DNA from: Phycisphaeraceae bacterium
GTDB taxonomy: Bacteria > Planctomycetota > Phycisphaerae > Phycisphaerales > UBA1924
Reading direction: 5' to 3'
Length of the DNA stretch: 64,000 nt
Assembly (NCBI GenBank): GCA_019636625.1
Contig: JAHBXE010000001.1
Span: forward strand, 62,001 to 126,000
Position numbers and translations under genes: made by a program. The notes under the pieces were generated by a model. That model saw nothing but the letters and a program-made list of their open reading frames with translations. It was not told where the DNA came from and did no database searches. Positions 27,297-36,769 of this stretch are shown piece by piece; position 1 is the first letter of the stretch; each line of letters starts with the position of its first letter.

Positions 27297-28847
27297 GTGA
27301 GTCGCATCAATACGAACGTTCAGTCTCTCATTGCCCAGCGGGTGCTCGGACAGAACACCAGCGGGCTGGCTCGTTCGCTCGAGCGTTTGAGCACGGGCTA
27401 CAAGATCAACCGGGGCAAGGACGATCCGGCGGGTCTGATCGCCTCGGAGAATCTTCGCTCCGAGCTGCGCTCGACCAACGCGGCCATCGCCAACAGCGAG
27501 CGTGCCGACCAGGTCGTCAACATCGCCGAGGGCGGCCTGCAGGAAGTCGCGGGGCTTCTCACCGAGCTGCAGGGTCTGGTCACCTCGAGCGCTTCTTCCG
27601 CTGGTCTCTCGGCATCCGAGAAGGCCGCGAACCAGCTCCAGATCGATTCGATCCTGCAGACGATCGACCGGATCAGCTCGGCGACGAGCTTCCAGGGCGT
27701 GAAGCTGCTCAACGGCAACTTTGACTACAAGGTGTCCTCGTTGGCCGCGGGCGTGTCGGACCTGCGGATCAACGGCGCCAAGTTCACGGGTTCGTCGCAG
27801 GCCGTCAACGTGCTGGTGACGGCGTCGGCGCAGCAGGCGGGCATGTACCTGTCGATGGGCGGCACGGGCCTTGATCTCGGCGGCGCCACTTCGGCGTTCA
27901 CGATCGAGATTTCCGGTGCGCTGGGCAGCCGCGAGCTGACCTTCACGTCCGGCACGACGATGACCAGCATCGCCGCGGCGATCAACACGTTCACGGACAT
28001 CACGGGTGTCCAGGCAACGGTGGTGGCCTCGGGCACGAGCAACGGCATCAAGCTCAACAGCAAGGAGTTCGGCTCCTCGCAGTTCGTGTCGGTGAAGGTG
28101 ATCGACAGCGGCGGCATCAGCACGACCGGCCTTGGTCTGTACAAGATGAACGCCACCGACTTCAATGTCCTCGACACGTCGCGCGTCACGGACTTCGCCT
28201 CCTCGACGGCGAGCAACGGCGTGCGGGATGAAGGCCAGAACGTCGGCGCGACCATCAACGGCATCTCGGCGACGGCCAACGGCAAGTCGGCCCGCATCAG
28301 CACCGACTTCCTCGATGTCGAGTTGACGCTGAGCACGTCCGCATCGCAGGCCCTGGGCGCTGTCGGCTCTGGCGCCGCGTTCCAGATCACCGGCGGCGGC
28401 GCGGACTTCCAGCTCGCCGGCCAGGTGGATATCGGCGGCAAGGTCAGCATCGGCATCGGCGACGTCGCCATCCGCAAGATGGGCAAGGTGGAAACCTCCA
28501 CCTCGGGCGTGTTCAACACCCTCAGCGACCTGGGCTCGGGCAAGGCGTTGAATGTCGTCGACGGCGACCTGACCCAGGGGCAGCGGGTGATCGCCAGTGC
28601 CATCGAGCAGGTCTCGGGTCTGCGTGGGCGCCTGGGCGCGTTCCAGAAGAACACGATCGGGTCCACCATCCGGAGCCTCAACGTCGCCGCCGAGAACACG
28701 GCCGCGGCCGAGAGCGTGATCCGCGACGCTGACTTCGCGGCGGAAACCGCGGGTCTGACGCGGGCCCAGATCCTGGTGGCGGCCTCGACCAACGTGCTGG
28801 CCCTGGCCAACACGGCCCCGCAGAGCGCCCTGTCGCTGCTGGGTTGA
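27297..28847 (+). CDS. flagellin 1
   Basis: A 516-residue flagellin, the filament subunit exported by the flagellar type III apparatus. The N-terminal D0/D1 domain (SRINTNVQSLIAQRVL...NRGKDDPAGLIASENLRSE) and the C-terminal coiled domain (NVAAENTAAAESVIRDADFA...LALANTAPQSALSLLG) are complete; the middle 300 residues are variable. GTG at 27297 is chosen because it gives MSRINTNVQS as in the other two copies and GGAGG lies upstream. No cysteine. First of three paralogues, each with its own leader and terminator-like hairpin. Confidence 0.95.
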   Translation: MSRINTNVQSLIAQRVLGQNTSGLARSLERLSTGYKINRGKDDPAGLIASENLRSELRSTNAAIANSERADQVVNIAEGGLQEVAGLLTELQGLVTSSASSAGLSASEKAANQLQIDSILQTIDRISSATSFQGVKLLNGNFDYKVSSLAAGVSDLRINGAKFTGSSQAVNVLVTASAQQAGMYLSMGGTGLDLGGATSAFTIEISGALGSRELTFTSGTTMTSIAAAINTFTDITGVQATVVASGTSNGIKLNSKEFGSSQFVSVKVIDSGGISTTGLGLYKMNATDFNVLDTSRVTDFASSTASNGVRDEGQNVGATINGISATANGKSARISTDFLDVELTLSTSASQALGAVGSGAAFQITGGGADFQLAGQVDIGGKVSIGIGDVAIRKMGKVETSTSGVFNTLSDLGSGKALNVVDGDLTQGQRVIASAIEQVSGLRGRLGAFQKNTIGSTIRSLNVAAENTAAAESVIRDADFAAETAGLTRAQILVAASTNVLALANTAPQSALSLLG

Positions 28848-28899
28848 TCGGCGAAACCGCGGCCCGCGGGTGGCGGGCCAGATTATCGGAGCTTCTCTG

Positions 28900-28928
28900 G
28901 ACGCCCCGGCCCTCAAGGCTGGGGCGTT
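28900..28928 (+). terminator. terminator-like hairpin after flagellin 1
   Basis: ACGCCCCGGCC and GGCTGGGGCGT pair with one G-T wobble around CTCAA, followed by TTCCCTTT. It starts about 53 bases after the stop. Similar hairpins follow the other two flagellin genes. Confidence 0.6.
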
Positions 28929-28994
28929 CCCTTTGGCAAGGTCTTTCCAGACGCTACAGACGGCACTCCCGAAAGCCCGCCGCCAGTTGATTCA

Positions 28995-29022
28995 TTCAGG
29001 CAACTTGCCTCCTTCCCGATAG
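28995..29022 (+). promoter_or_regulatory. sigma-28-like promoter of flagellin 2
   Basis: TTCA at 28995-28998, a 17-base spacer and CCGATAG at 29016-29022. The -10 part resembles the FliA box GCCGATAA, and the same arrangement occurs before flagellin 3. The start codon is 106 bases downstream. Confidence 0.5.
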
Positions 29023-29128
29023 TCCACACCGGTCGCCGAAGTCGCGCGACCCGACTTCCTGGTCGAACACGCACGGATGTCAAGGTTGGCCGGGGCGACG
29101 CCCCAGAAAGTGAAGAGGGGAACTCACG

Positions 29129-30682
29129 ATGAGCCGCATCAATACGAATGTCCAGTCTCTCATTGCCCAGCGGGTGCTCGGTCAGAACACCGGCGGGCTC
29201 TCCCGCTCGCTTGAGCGGTTGAGCACGGGCTTCAAGATCAACCGGGGCAAGGACGACCCGGCGGGTCTCATCGCGTCCGAGAACCTCCGCTCGGAACTCA
29301 AGTCCACGAATGCGGCCATCGCCAACAGCGAGCGTGCCGACCAGGTCGTCAACATCGCCGAAGGTGGCCTGCAGGAAGTGTCGGGCCTGCTCACCGAACT
29401 CCAGGGGCTGATCACGGCGACGGCTTCGAAGGCCGGCCTGTCCGCCTCGGAACGCGCGGCGAACCAGCTCCAGGTTGACTCCATCCTGCAGACGATCGAC
29501 CGGATCAGCTCGGCGACGAGCTTCCAGGGCGTGAAGCTGCTCAACGGCAACTTTGACTACAAGGCATCGTCCGTCGCGGCCGGCGTGAGCGACTTCCGCG
29601 TCAATGGCGCGAAGTTCAACGGCGCTTCGCAGTCGGTCAACGTGCTGGTCACGCAGTCGGCGCAGCAGGCGGGCATGTACCTGTCCATGGGCGGCACGGG
29701 CCTGGATCTGGGCGGTGCGACTTCCGCGTTTACCCTCGAAATCTCGGGCGCCCTGGGCAGCCGCGAGCTGACCTTCACGTCCGGCACGACGATGACCAGC
29801 ATCGCCGCGGCGATCAACACGTTCACGGACATCACGGGTGTTCAGGCAACGGTGGTGGCCTCGGGCACGAGCAACGGCATCAAGCTCAACAGCAAGGAGT
29901 TCGGCTCCTCGCAGTTCGTGTCGGTGAAGATCGTGAACGCGGGCGGCCTCTCGACGTCGGGCCTTGGCCTGTACGGGATGCAGACCGGCGACTTCAACAC
30001 GGTCAACACCAGCCGAATCACGGACTACTCCTCGACGACGGCGGCCAACGGCGTCCGCGACCTCGGTCAGGACGTCGGCGCCACGATCAACGGGATCACG
30101 GCGACCTCGAATGGCCGCACCGCCCGGATCAACAGCGACTTCCTCGACGTCCAGATCTCGCTCGACACCAGCACGGCGCAGTCGCTGGGCTCCGTCGGCG
30201 GGACCTCGGGCGCCCTGCAGATCACCGGCGGCGGCGCTGACTTCCAGCTCGCCGGCCAGGTCGACATCGCCGGCAAGGTGAGCATCGGCATCGGTGACGT
30301 CGCGATCCGCAAGCTCGGCAAGGTCGAGTCCAACACCGCCGGGGTCTTCAACTACCTCAGCGATCTGGGCTCGGGCAAGGCGTTGAACCTCGTCAACGGC
30401 AACCTCACGGACGCCCAGCGGGCCGTGTCCGCCGCCTCCGACCAGGTCGCCAGCCTCCGCGGCCGACTCGGCGCCTTCCAGAAGAACACCATCGGGGCCA
30501 CGATCCGCAGCCTTGGCGTCGCGGCAGAGAACACCGCGGCGGCCGAGAGCGTGATCCGCGATGCGGACTTCGCCAGCGAGACGGCCAGCCTGACGCGGGC
30601 GCAGATCCTGGTCGCGGCTTCGACGAACGTGCTGGCCTTGGCCAACACCTCGCCGCAGAGCGCCCTGCAGCTCCTGGGCTGA
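29129..30682 (+). CDS. flagellin 2
   Basis: A 517-residue flagellin with the same D0/D1 ends as flagellin 1 (MSRINTNVQSLIAQRVLGQN to LALANTSPQSALQLLG). A GAGGGGAACTCACG leader sits before the ATG, with the ribosome-binding bases about 10 away. The centre shares a 177-base block with flagellin 1 with a single difference, while sequence on either side is clearly diverged, as expected from gene conversion. Transcription probably starts at its own sigma-28-like promoter and ends at the strong hairpin after the gene. Confidence 0.95.
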   Translation: MSRINTNVQSLIAQRVLGQNTGGLSRSLERLSTGFKINRGKDDPAGLIASENLRSELKSTNAAIANSERADQVVNIAEGGLQEVSGLLTELQGLITATASKAGLSASERAANQLQVDSILQTIDRISSATSFQGVKLLNGNFDYKASSVAAGVSDFRVNGAKFNGASQSVNVLVTQSAQQAGMYLSMGGTGLDLGGATSAFTLEISGALGSRELTFTSGTTMTSIAAAINTFTDITGVQATVVASGTSNGIKLNSKEFGSSQFVSVKIVNAGGLSTSGLGLYGMQTGDFNTVNTSRITDYSSTTAANGVRDLGQDVGATINGITATSNGRTARINSDFLDVQISLDTSTAQSLGSVGGTSGALQITGGGADFQLAGQVDIAGKVSIGIGDVAIRKLGKVESNTAGVFNYLSDLGSGKALNLVNGNLTDAQRAVSAASDQVASLRGRLGAFQKNTIGATIRSLGVAAENTAAAESVIRDADFASETASLTRAQILVAASTNVLALANTSPQSALQLLG

Positions 30683-30724
30683 TTCCGCCCGGATAATCCG
30701 GGTTCGGACCCTGAACAAACCCCT

Positions 30725-30760
30725 GCACCCCGGCGGTAAACGCCGGGGTGCTTTGTTTTT
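30725..30760 (+). terminator. intrinsic terminator after flagellin 2
   Basis: GCACCCCGGCG (30725-30735) pairs perfectly with CGCCGGGGTGC (30741-30751) around GTAAA, followed by TTTGTTTTT. A textbook Rho-independent terminator. A smaller CCCGGA/TCCGGG stem lies just upstream at 30688-30702. Confidence 0.9.
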
Positions 30761-30794
30761 CTCACCGAGTCGAAGGGAATTTCGGACGCAGTCC

Positions 30795-30822
30795 TTGAGT
30801 CCGCTATCCCGAACTCCGATAG
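30795..30822 (+). promoter_or_regulatory. sigma-28-like promoter of flagellin 3
   Basis: TTGA at 30795-30798, 17 bases, then CCGATAG at 30816-30822, the same spacing and -10 as before flagellin 2. Start codon 86 bases downstream. Confidence 0.5.
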
Positions 30823-30908
30823 CTCGTGGCATCGTCACACGCCTCAAGGCCGTCACAGGTCTTGCGGCAGGAGAAAACGTCAGACTCGCCTTCCCCTGAG
30901 AACACACC

Positions 30909-32462
30909 ATGAGCCGCATCAACACCAACGTGCAGTCGATGATCGCCCAGCGGGTTCTCGGCCAGAACACCTCTGGCTTGTCCCGCAACCTGGAGCGGTT
31001 GAGCACGGGCTTCAAGATCAACCGCGGCAAGGATGACCCCGCGGGTCTGATCGCCTCCGAGAATCTCCGCTCGGAACTCAAGGCCACCAACGCCGCGATC
31101 GGCAACGCCGAGCGCGCCGACCAGGTGGTGAACATCGCCGAGGGCGGCCTTCAGGAGGTCTCGAACCTGCTGACCGAGCTTCAGGGGCTCATCACCAACA
31201 CGGCGAGCAACGCCGGGCTGGCGGCGTCCGAGAAGCAGGCCAACCAGCTGCAGATTGACTCGATCCTGCAGACGATCGACCGCGTCGCTGCGGCGACGAG
31301 CTTCCAGGGCGTGCGTCTGCTCAACGGCAACTACGACTACAAGGCCTCATCGGTCGCGACCGGTGTCACGGACTTCCGTGTCAACGGGGCCAAGTTCACC
31401 GGGCCAACCCAGACGGTCAACGTGCTGGTGACGCAGTCGGCGCAGCAGGCAGGGCTCTACCTGTCGATGGGTGGGCCGAGCCTCGATCTTGGCGGGCCGA
31501 ACTCTTCCTTCACGATCGAGATCGCCGGCTCTCTCGGCAGCCGCGAACTGACCTTCACGTCGGGCACAACGATGGACAGCATCGCCGCGGCGATCAACAC
31601 GTTCACCGACATCACGGGCATCCAGGCGTCGGTGGTGGCCTCCGGCACGAGCGAGGGCATCAAGCTCTCCAGCAAGGAGTTCGGCTCCGGCCAGTTCGTC
31701 TCGGTCAAGGTCGTCAACTCCGGCGGGCTCTCCACCACGGGTCTGGGTTTCTACAACTGGAACACGGGCGACTTCAACACGCTCAACACGTCCCGCGTCA
31801 CGGACTTCTCGACGGTCATGGCCGCCAACGGCGTTCGGGACCTGGGGCAGGATGTTGGCGCGACGATCAACGGAATCACGGCCACCTCGACCGGCCGCAC
31901 GGCCCGGATCAACACCGACTTCCTCGACGTGCAGCTCACGCTCGACACCTCCCTGGCGCAGTCGCTCGGCAGCGTGGGCGGCTCCAACGGCGCCTTCCAG
32001 ATCACCGGCGGCGGGGCGGACTTCCAGCTCGCCGGCCAGGTTGACATCGCCGGCAAGGTGAGCCTCGGGATCGGCGACGTGGCCACCCGCAAGCTCGGCA
32101 AGTACGAGACGAACACGCCGGGAACGTTCCGATTCCTCGCCGACCTCGGCTCGGGCAAGGCCCTCAATGTGGTCACCGGCAACCTGACCGATGCACAGAA
32201 GGTCGTGTCTGGGGCGATCGACCAGGTGTCCAGCCTCCGCGGCCGACTTGGCGCCTTCCAGAAGAACACCATCGGCGCCACCATCCGCAGCCTCGGCATC
32301 GCCAGTGAGAACACCGCCGCAGCCGAGAGCGTGATCCGTGATGCCGACTTCGCCAGTGAGACGGCGGGCCTGACCCGGTCGCAGATCCTCGTGGCCTCGT
32401 CCACGCAGATCCTCGCCCTGGCCAACACGGCCCCGCAGAGCGCCCTGCAGCTCCTCGGCTAA
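30909..32462 (+). CDS. flagellin 3
   Basis: A 517-residue flagellin (MSRINTNVQSMIAQRVLGQN to LALANTAPQSALQLLG). It is the most diverged of the three in the first half (KATNAAIGNAERADQ) and near the C-terminus (ILVASSTQILALANT). The centre keeps the same layout but at lower nucleotide identity to copies 1 and 2. Independent promoter and terminator suggest that the three filament proteins can be expressed separately. Confidence 0.95.
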   Translation: MSRINTNVQSMIAQRVLGQNTSGLSRNLERLSTGFKINRGKDDPAGLIASENLRSELKATNAAIGNAERADQVVNIAEGGLQEVSNLLTELQGLITNTASNAGLAASEKQANQLQIDSILQTIDRVAAATSFQGVRLLNGNYDYKASSVATGVTDFRVNGAKFTGPTQTVNVLVTQSAQQAGLYLSMGGPSLDLGGPNSSFTIEIAGSLGSRELTFTSGTTMDSIAAAINTFTDITGIQASVVASGTSEGIKLSSKEFGSGQFVSVKVVNSGGLSTTGLGFYNWNTGDFNTLNTSRVTDFSTVMAANGVRDLGQDVGATINGITATSTGRTARINTDFLDVQLTLDTSLAQSLGSVGGSNGAFQITGGGADFQLAGQVDIAGKVSLGIGDVATRKLGKYETNTPGTFRFLADLGSGKALNVVTGNLTDAQKVVSGAIDQVSSLRGRLGAFQKNTIGATIRSLGIASENTAAAESVIRDADFASETAGLTRSQILVASSTQILALANTAPQSALQLLG

Positions 32463-32494
32463 GCAACCTCCCTTTCCAATCCGACCAAGACGCG

Positions 32495-32528
32495 ACCGCC
32501 CCGGGCAAGGACGCCCGGGGCGGTTTTT
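32495..32528 (+). terminator. intrinsic terminator after flagellin 3
   Basis: ACCGCCCCGGGC (32495-32506) and GCCCGGGGCGGT (32513-32524) form a perfect 12-base stem around AAGGAC, followed by TTTTT. Confidence 0.92.
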
Positions 32529-32628
32529 CAGTTACTCAAGAGGCTGAAGCGGTCGTGGCGGAGGAACGCCGGCTCTGAACGCTGGAATGTGAACCCGGTT
32601 CGGGGGCCCCGCCGATGGGTTACTTCAC

Positions 32629-33597
32629 ATGGCCGCGGCCCCGTCGTCATCCAAGTCAATCCCGCGCAATCCACTCCCCGAGGCGTTCGAAGACCTTCGG
32701 GCCAAGTTTCTCGCGTTTATCCGGGTTGAGTGCGGCCTGGCGCCGAACACCCTGGATGCGTACGACCGCGACCTGCACGACTTGCTCGACGACTTGTCAC
32801 GCCGATCAGTCGGCGGGGCGGAGGACATCACGCCGCGGCATCTCTCCGAGCACCTGGCCCGTCTGAAGACGGATCGAAACATGGAATCCTCGTCGGTGAT
32901 CCGACACCTGGCCACGATCAAGGTGTTTGGCCGCTGGCTGACGGCGCGCGGATTCGTGAAGGAGAATCCGGCGGAGGTATTGGACCGGCCGCACCGGTGG
33001 AAGCGACTTCCGGGTGTCATGTCGCCAACGCAGTTGAAGGCGCTGCTTGCCGCTCCAAAGCCCGGCCGAGCAGAGGACGATGGGCCACCGCTGTGGCTGC
33101 GCGACCGGGCCATGCTTGAGCTCATGTACGCCAGCGGCCTGCGGGCGTCCGAGGTTGGCGCCGTGGGAACGACCGACCTTCACGAGACGCTCGGCGTGGT
33201 CCGTGTCACGGGCAAAGGACGGAAGCAACGGCTGGTGCCCGTGGGCAAGCCCGCCGCCGCGGCGATCAAAGCGTACCTGTCCGACTGCCGCCCGCACCTG
33301 GCCAAGGCGGATGGCCGCGACCGGGGGCGGCTGCTGCTGTCGCGTTCCGGGCGGCCGCTGGAACGGGTGGCGGTGTGGCAGATCGTGAAACGGAACGCCG
33401 CGGAGGCGGGACTCAAAGGGGTTCATCCGCACATGCTCCGTCACAGCTTCGCAACGCACTTGCTGGCGGGCGGCGCGGACCTTCGCGTTGTGCAGGAGTT
33501 CCTCGGGCACGCGGATATCGCGACGACGCAGGTCTACACCCACGTCGACCGTTCGCGGTTGAAGGATGTCCACCGCAAGCATCACCCGCGAGGCTGA
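32629..33597 (+). CDS. tyrosine recombinase XerC/XerD family
   Basis: A 322-residue site-specific recombinase. The N-terminal SAM-like domain binds DNA (AFIRVECGLAPNTLDAYDRDL). The catalytic residues are visible: Arg in SGLRASEVG, Lys in TGKGRKQRLVP, HMLRHSFATHLL, LGHADIATTQ and the nucleophile Tyr in VYTHVD. This is the XerC/D chromosome-dimer resolution type by length and motif order; which of the two it is cannot be settled. Not flanked by any integron or phage gene, so probably the housekeeping enzyme. Confidence 0.92.
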   Translation: MAAAPSSSKSIPRNPLPEAFEDLRAKFLAFIRVECGLAPNTLDAYDRDLHDLLDDLSRRSVGGAEDITPRHLSEHLARLKTDRNMESSSVIRHLATIKVFGRWLTARGFVKENPAEVLDRPHRWKRLPGVMSPTQLKALLAAPKPGRAEDDGPPLWLRDRAMLELMYASGLRASEVGAVGTTDLHETLGVVRVTGKGRKQRLVPVGKPAAAAIKAYLSDCRPHLAKADGRDRGRLLLSRSGRPLERVAVWQIVKRNAAEAGLKGVHPHMLRHSFATHLLAGGADLRVVQEFLGHADIATTQVYTHVDRSRLKDVHRKHHPRG

Positions 33598-33635
33598 GCG
33601 TCGCGCTTGAAAGACGTTGAAGTTATGATGAACGG

Positions 33636-36128
33636 GTGCGACGTGCGCTGAGCGTCATCGCTGTACTTGGAGTGGTGCTGGCCGTTCTGGCGTTGCACTG
33701 GTCGCCCGGGGCGCGCAATGCCGAGCCGGGGGACGTTGTTCCCGCGGGTGATCTGACGCACTTCCGCCTGGCCGAGTCCGGGTTGAGGATCGAACTGGTC
33801 GCCGCAGAACCGATGGTCGTCGCGCCGGTGGCCATGAGCTTTGATGAGCGGGGGCGGCTGTGGGTGGTGGAGATGGACTCCTTCATGCCCACGATTGATG
33901 GACGCGGGGAGCTGGCGCCCGTCAATCGGATCGTGATCTTGGAGGACCTGGACGGTGACGGGAGAATGGACCGTTCGACCACGTTCCTCGATGGGCTGGT
34001 GCTGCCGCGGGCGGTGCTGCCGTGCTACGGGGGCGCCTTGGTGCTTGCCCCGCCGCGGCTGCTGTTCTGTCCCGATGCGGATGGAGACGGACGGGCGGAC
34101 GGGGTGATGGAACTGCTGGAGGGATTCGGCGGACTGGACAACCCCGAGCACGCGGGCAACGGCTTGTTGTACGGGATCGACAACTGGGTGTACCTGAGCC
34201 AGCATCCGCTGCGCCTGAGATTCGACGGATCCCGGGTGGAAGTTCAGAATACGCCGGCCAACGGACAGTGGGGGATCACCCAGGATGCACGGGGTCGGAT
34301 CTACTACACCCCGAACTCGGATGCGCTCCGAGTTGATGCCGTTCCACACCATTACGCCTCGCGCAATCCCCACATGTCGGGGCTTGCCGGCGTCTTCGCG
34401 GCGTCGGCCCGCGATCAAACGGTGTGGCCGGTGCATGCAACGGCGGTGAACCGGGGTTACCAGCCGGACGTGCTCCGACCGGATGGGTCGCTGCGCGCGC
34501 ACACGGCGGCCTGCGGCCCCGCGATGTACGACGCCGACCTGCTCGGGCATTCCTTCCGGGGCAACGCGTTCGTGTGTGAGCCGGCGGGCAACCTGGTGAA
34601 GCGGTTGACAGTGAAGGATGACAACGGCATTCCGCGGGCTTCACAGGCGTACCCCGACCGGGACTTTCTTACATCCACGGATTCACGATTCCGTCCGGTG
34701 AATCTGGCCGTGGGACCGGACGGGGCGCTCTACATCGCGGACATGCACCGGGGCCTGCTTCAGCACAAGAACTTTTTGACGGACTACCTGCGTGACCTGA
34801 CGAGGCAGCAAAGGCTGGAGCGTCCAACCGGGCGGGGGCGGATCTACCGAGTTGTTCCCAGCTCGCACAATGGCGGCGGCGTTCGAGGGCACGTGATCGG
34901 GAACGCGAGCAATGAGGAGCTGGTGGCCACGCTGGGGCATCCGGATGCCTGGTGGCGGCTTGCGGCTCAACGACTCTTGATCGAACGACGAGCCAAGGGG
35001 TTGGCCGGTCGCTTGAGGGAGATGATGGCGACAAGCCACGAGGAATCGGCAAGGTTGCATGCGCTGTGGACTCTTGAGGGTCTTTCAGAGGTCACCGTTG
35101 AGGACGTGCTCCGAGCGATGGAGAGCCCCCAACCGGCTATGCGAGCGGCCGGTCTGCGTATCGCGGAGAGGTGGTCCGACGAGACGCGAGTCGTCCGCCG
35201 CATGGAAGACCTGACGAACGACCCCGATCGAGTCGTCCGTACTCAAGCTGTGCTCTCGGTCGGCGCGATTCCCAATCGAGAGCGCGTGTACGTAGACGTG
35301 CTCGGCCGTCATGATGCCGATGCGTTTATCCGGGGCGCTGTCGTTTCCGGGCTGGCCGGCCGCGAGTTGGCCTTTCTGGACCAGATGATGCTGGCACCCG
35401 AGTGGCCGAAGTCCGGCGCGCAGCGTGAGTTCGCCAGTCTGTTGGCGGACTGCGTCTTGCGGTCCGACGATGGCCAGCGGGCCGGTCTGGTTGAGTTGAT
35501 CGTTCGGTTCGCCTCGGCGTCTGATCCTCGTTCGACGATCGTCATGTCCGCTCTTGGCCGAGCGCAGCGGATCGATTCACAGGCCCCGCGAATGCTCTCG
35601 CTGGCTCGAGAGCCCCGCGGCTGGACAGACTTGATGAACTCGGGCCACCCCTCGTCCAAGACAGCGGCGGAGTCGGATTGGTTTCTCACCTGGCCCGGAA
35701 GGCCGCACAAGGACCCGCCCCGAAAGCTGCGGCCGCTGACCGATGCGGAGAACGAGCGGTTCAATCGAGGCCAGTTCCTGTACGGCGACTGCCACGCCTG
35801 CCATGGGGCGGACGGCAAGGGTGTGCCCGGTCTTGGCCCGCCGCTGGCGGGATCGCCTCGGGTCCAGGGGCCGGCAACACGTCTGGGCCGGGTTCTGCTG
35901 CACGGGTTCGAGGGCGAGATTCAGCGTGAAGGGGTGACCTACAACGGCGTCATGCCGGCGGCACCCAGGTCCAACGATGCGGACCTGGCGGCGTTGATGA
36001 CGTACATTCGCCGGGCATGGGGGAACGGGGCGGACCCCGTCACCGAGGAGATGGTCGGTCATATTCGCATGCTCTCCAAGAACAGGAAGACACCATGGAC
36101 CACCGAGGAGTTGGATGCCGTGAAGTGA
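33636..36128 (+). CDS. planctomycete membrane-bound dehydrogenase-like protein with CxxCH haem motif
   Basis: An 830-residue exported protein. A signal peptide (RRALSVIAVLGVVLAVLAL) is followed by a beta-propeller-like N-terminal domain of the TIGR02604 type (MSFDERGRLWVVEMDSF, then DLDGDGRMDRSTTFLDGL with Asp-rich calcium-like loops), a helical HEAT-like middle (residues 410-690) and a C-terminal cytochrome c domain with CHACH and GPPLAGSPRV. Proteins of this type are abundant in Planctomycetota and Verrucomicrobiota and act in the periplasm, probably in sugar or polyol oxidation. GTG at 33636 starts the signal peptide; the nearby ATG is out of frame. The DUF1080 gene overlaps its 3' end. 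Confidence 0.85.
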   Translation: MRRALSVIAVLGVVLAVLALHWSPGARNAEPGDVVPAGDLTHFRLAESGLRIELVAAEPMVVAPVAMSFDERGRLWVVEMDSFMPTIDGRGELAPVNRIVILEDLDGDGRMDRSTTFLDGLVLPRAVLPCYGGALVLAPPRLLFCPDADGDGRADGVMELLEGFGGLDNPEHAGNGLLYGIDNWVYLSQHPLRLRFDGSRVEVQNTPANGQWGITQDARGRIYYTPNSDALRVDAVPHHYASRNPHMSGLAGVFAASARDQTVWPVHATAVNRGYQPDVLRPDGSLRAHTAACGPAMYDADLLGHSFRGNAFVCEPAGNLVKRLTVKDDNGIPRASQAYPDRDFLTSTDSRFRPVNLAVGPDGALYIADMHRGLLQHKNFLTDYLRDLTRQQRLERPTGRGRIYRVVPSSHNGGGVRGHVIGNASNEELVATLGHPDAWWRLAAQRLLIERRAKGLAGRLREMMATSHEESARLHALWTLEGLSEVTVEDVLRAMESPQPAMRAAGLRIAERWSDETRVVRRMEDLTNDPDRVVRTQAVLSVGAIPNRERVYVDVLGRHDADAFIRGAVVSGLAGRELAFLDQMMLAPEWPKSGAQREFASLLADCVLRSDDGQRAGLVELIVRFASASDPRSTIVMSALGRAQRIDSQAPRMLSLAREPRGWTDLMNSGHPSSKTAAESDWFLTWPGRPHKDPPRKLRPLTDAENERFNRGQFLYGDCHACHGADGKGVPGLGPPLAGSPRVQGPATRLGRVLLHGFEGEIQREGVTYNGVMPAAPRSNDADLAALMTYIRRAWGNGADPVTEEMVGHIRMLSKNRKTPWTTEELDAVK

Positions 36129-36751
36129 TCATGGCGGCAGCGGCTGCCGTGTTGGCGGGAGGGCTGGGCGCCTGCGCCCCGACGCAGCAGCAGTTGTTCG
36201 ACGGCCGGACATTTTCGGGATGGGTCAAGCGCGGCGGGAACGCCCAGTTCACGGTCGAGGACGGGTGCATTGTCGGCACGACCCGACCTGATCAGCCCAA
36301 CACGTTCTTGTGCACGATCGGTAACTACAGAGACTTCATCCTCGAACTCGAGTTCAAGGTGGACCCCGAACTGAACTCGGGCGTGCAGGTCCGCAGCGAG
36401 TCACGCCCGGACTACCGCGGCGGCGTGGTGCACGGGTACCAGGTCGAAACCGCTCCATCATCCCGGGCGTGGACCGGCGGCATCTACGACGAGGGTCGGC
36501 GCGGATGGCTGGCGCCGCTTGACGGCAATCCCGCCGCGCAGGCGGCGTTCAAGCAAGGGGAGTGGAACCACCTTCGGGTGGAAGCGCGTGGCGACCGGAT
36601 TAAGACGTGGGTCAACGAGGTGCCCGCGGCGGACCTCCGCGACGGCATGACGCGATCGGGGTTCATCGCGCTGCAGGTGCATGGGGTGGGGGGGAGGCAG
36701 GAGCCGCTCTCCGTCCGCTTCCGGAAGATCATGCTCACACGCTTAAACTAG
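36095..36751 (+). CDS. DUF1080 (3-keto-disaccharide hydrolase family) lipoprotein
   Basis: A 218-residue secreted protein with the DUF1080 concanavalin-like fold: LFDGRTFSGWVKRGG, ELEFKVDPELNSGVQVRSES, and GEWNHLRVEARGDRIKTWVNEVPAADLRD. The N-terminus AAAVLAGGLGAC is a lipobox, so it is probably a lipoprotein. The start may be ATG 36095, which gives a basic n-region and overlaps the preceding gene by 34 bases, or ATG 36131, just after its stop. DUF1080 genes next to CxxCH dehydrogenase genes are a known planctomycete pattern and suggest joint sugar processing. Confidence 0.82.
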   Translation: MDHRGVGCREVIMAAAAAVLAGGLGACAPTQQQLFDGRTFSGWVKRGGNAQFTVEDGCIVGTTRPDQPNTFLCTIGNYRDFILELEFKVDPELNSGVQVRSESRPDYRGGVVHGYQVETAPSSRAWTGGIYDEGRRGWLAPLDGNPAAQAAFKQGEWNHLRVEARGDRIKTWVNEVPAADLRDGMTRSGFIALQVHGVGGRQEPLSVRFRKIMLTRLN

Positions 36752-36769
36752 CGGGTGTTGGAGGCGCCG

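Noticed and set aside
28913-31135. 740-codon minus-strand frame across flagellin 2
   Set aside because: It is fully antisense to flagellin genes and their control regions, is Arg/Asp-rich without domains, and crosses two terminators.
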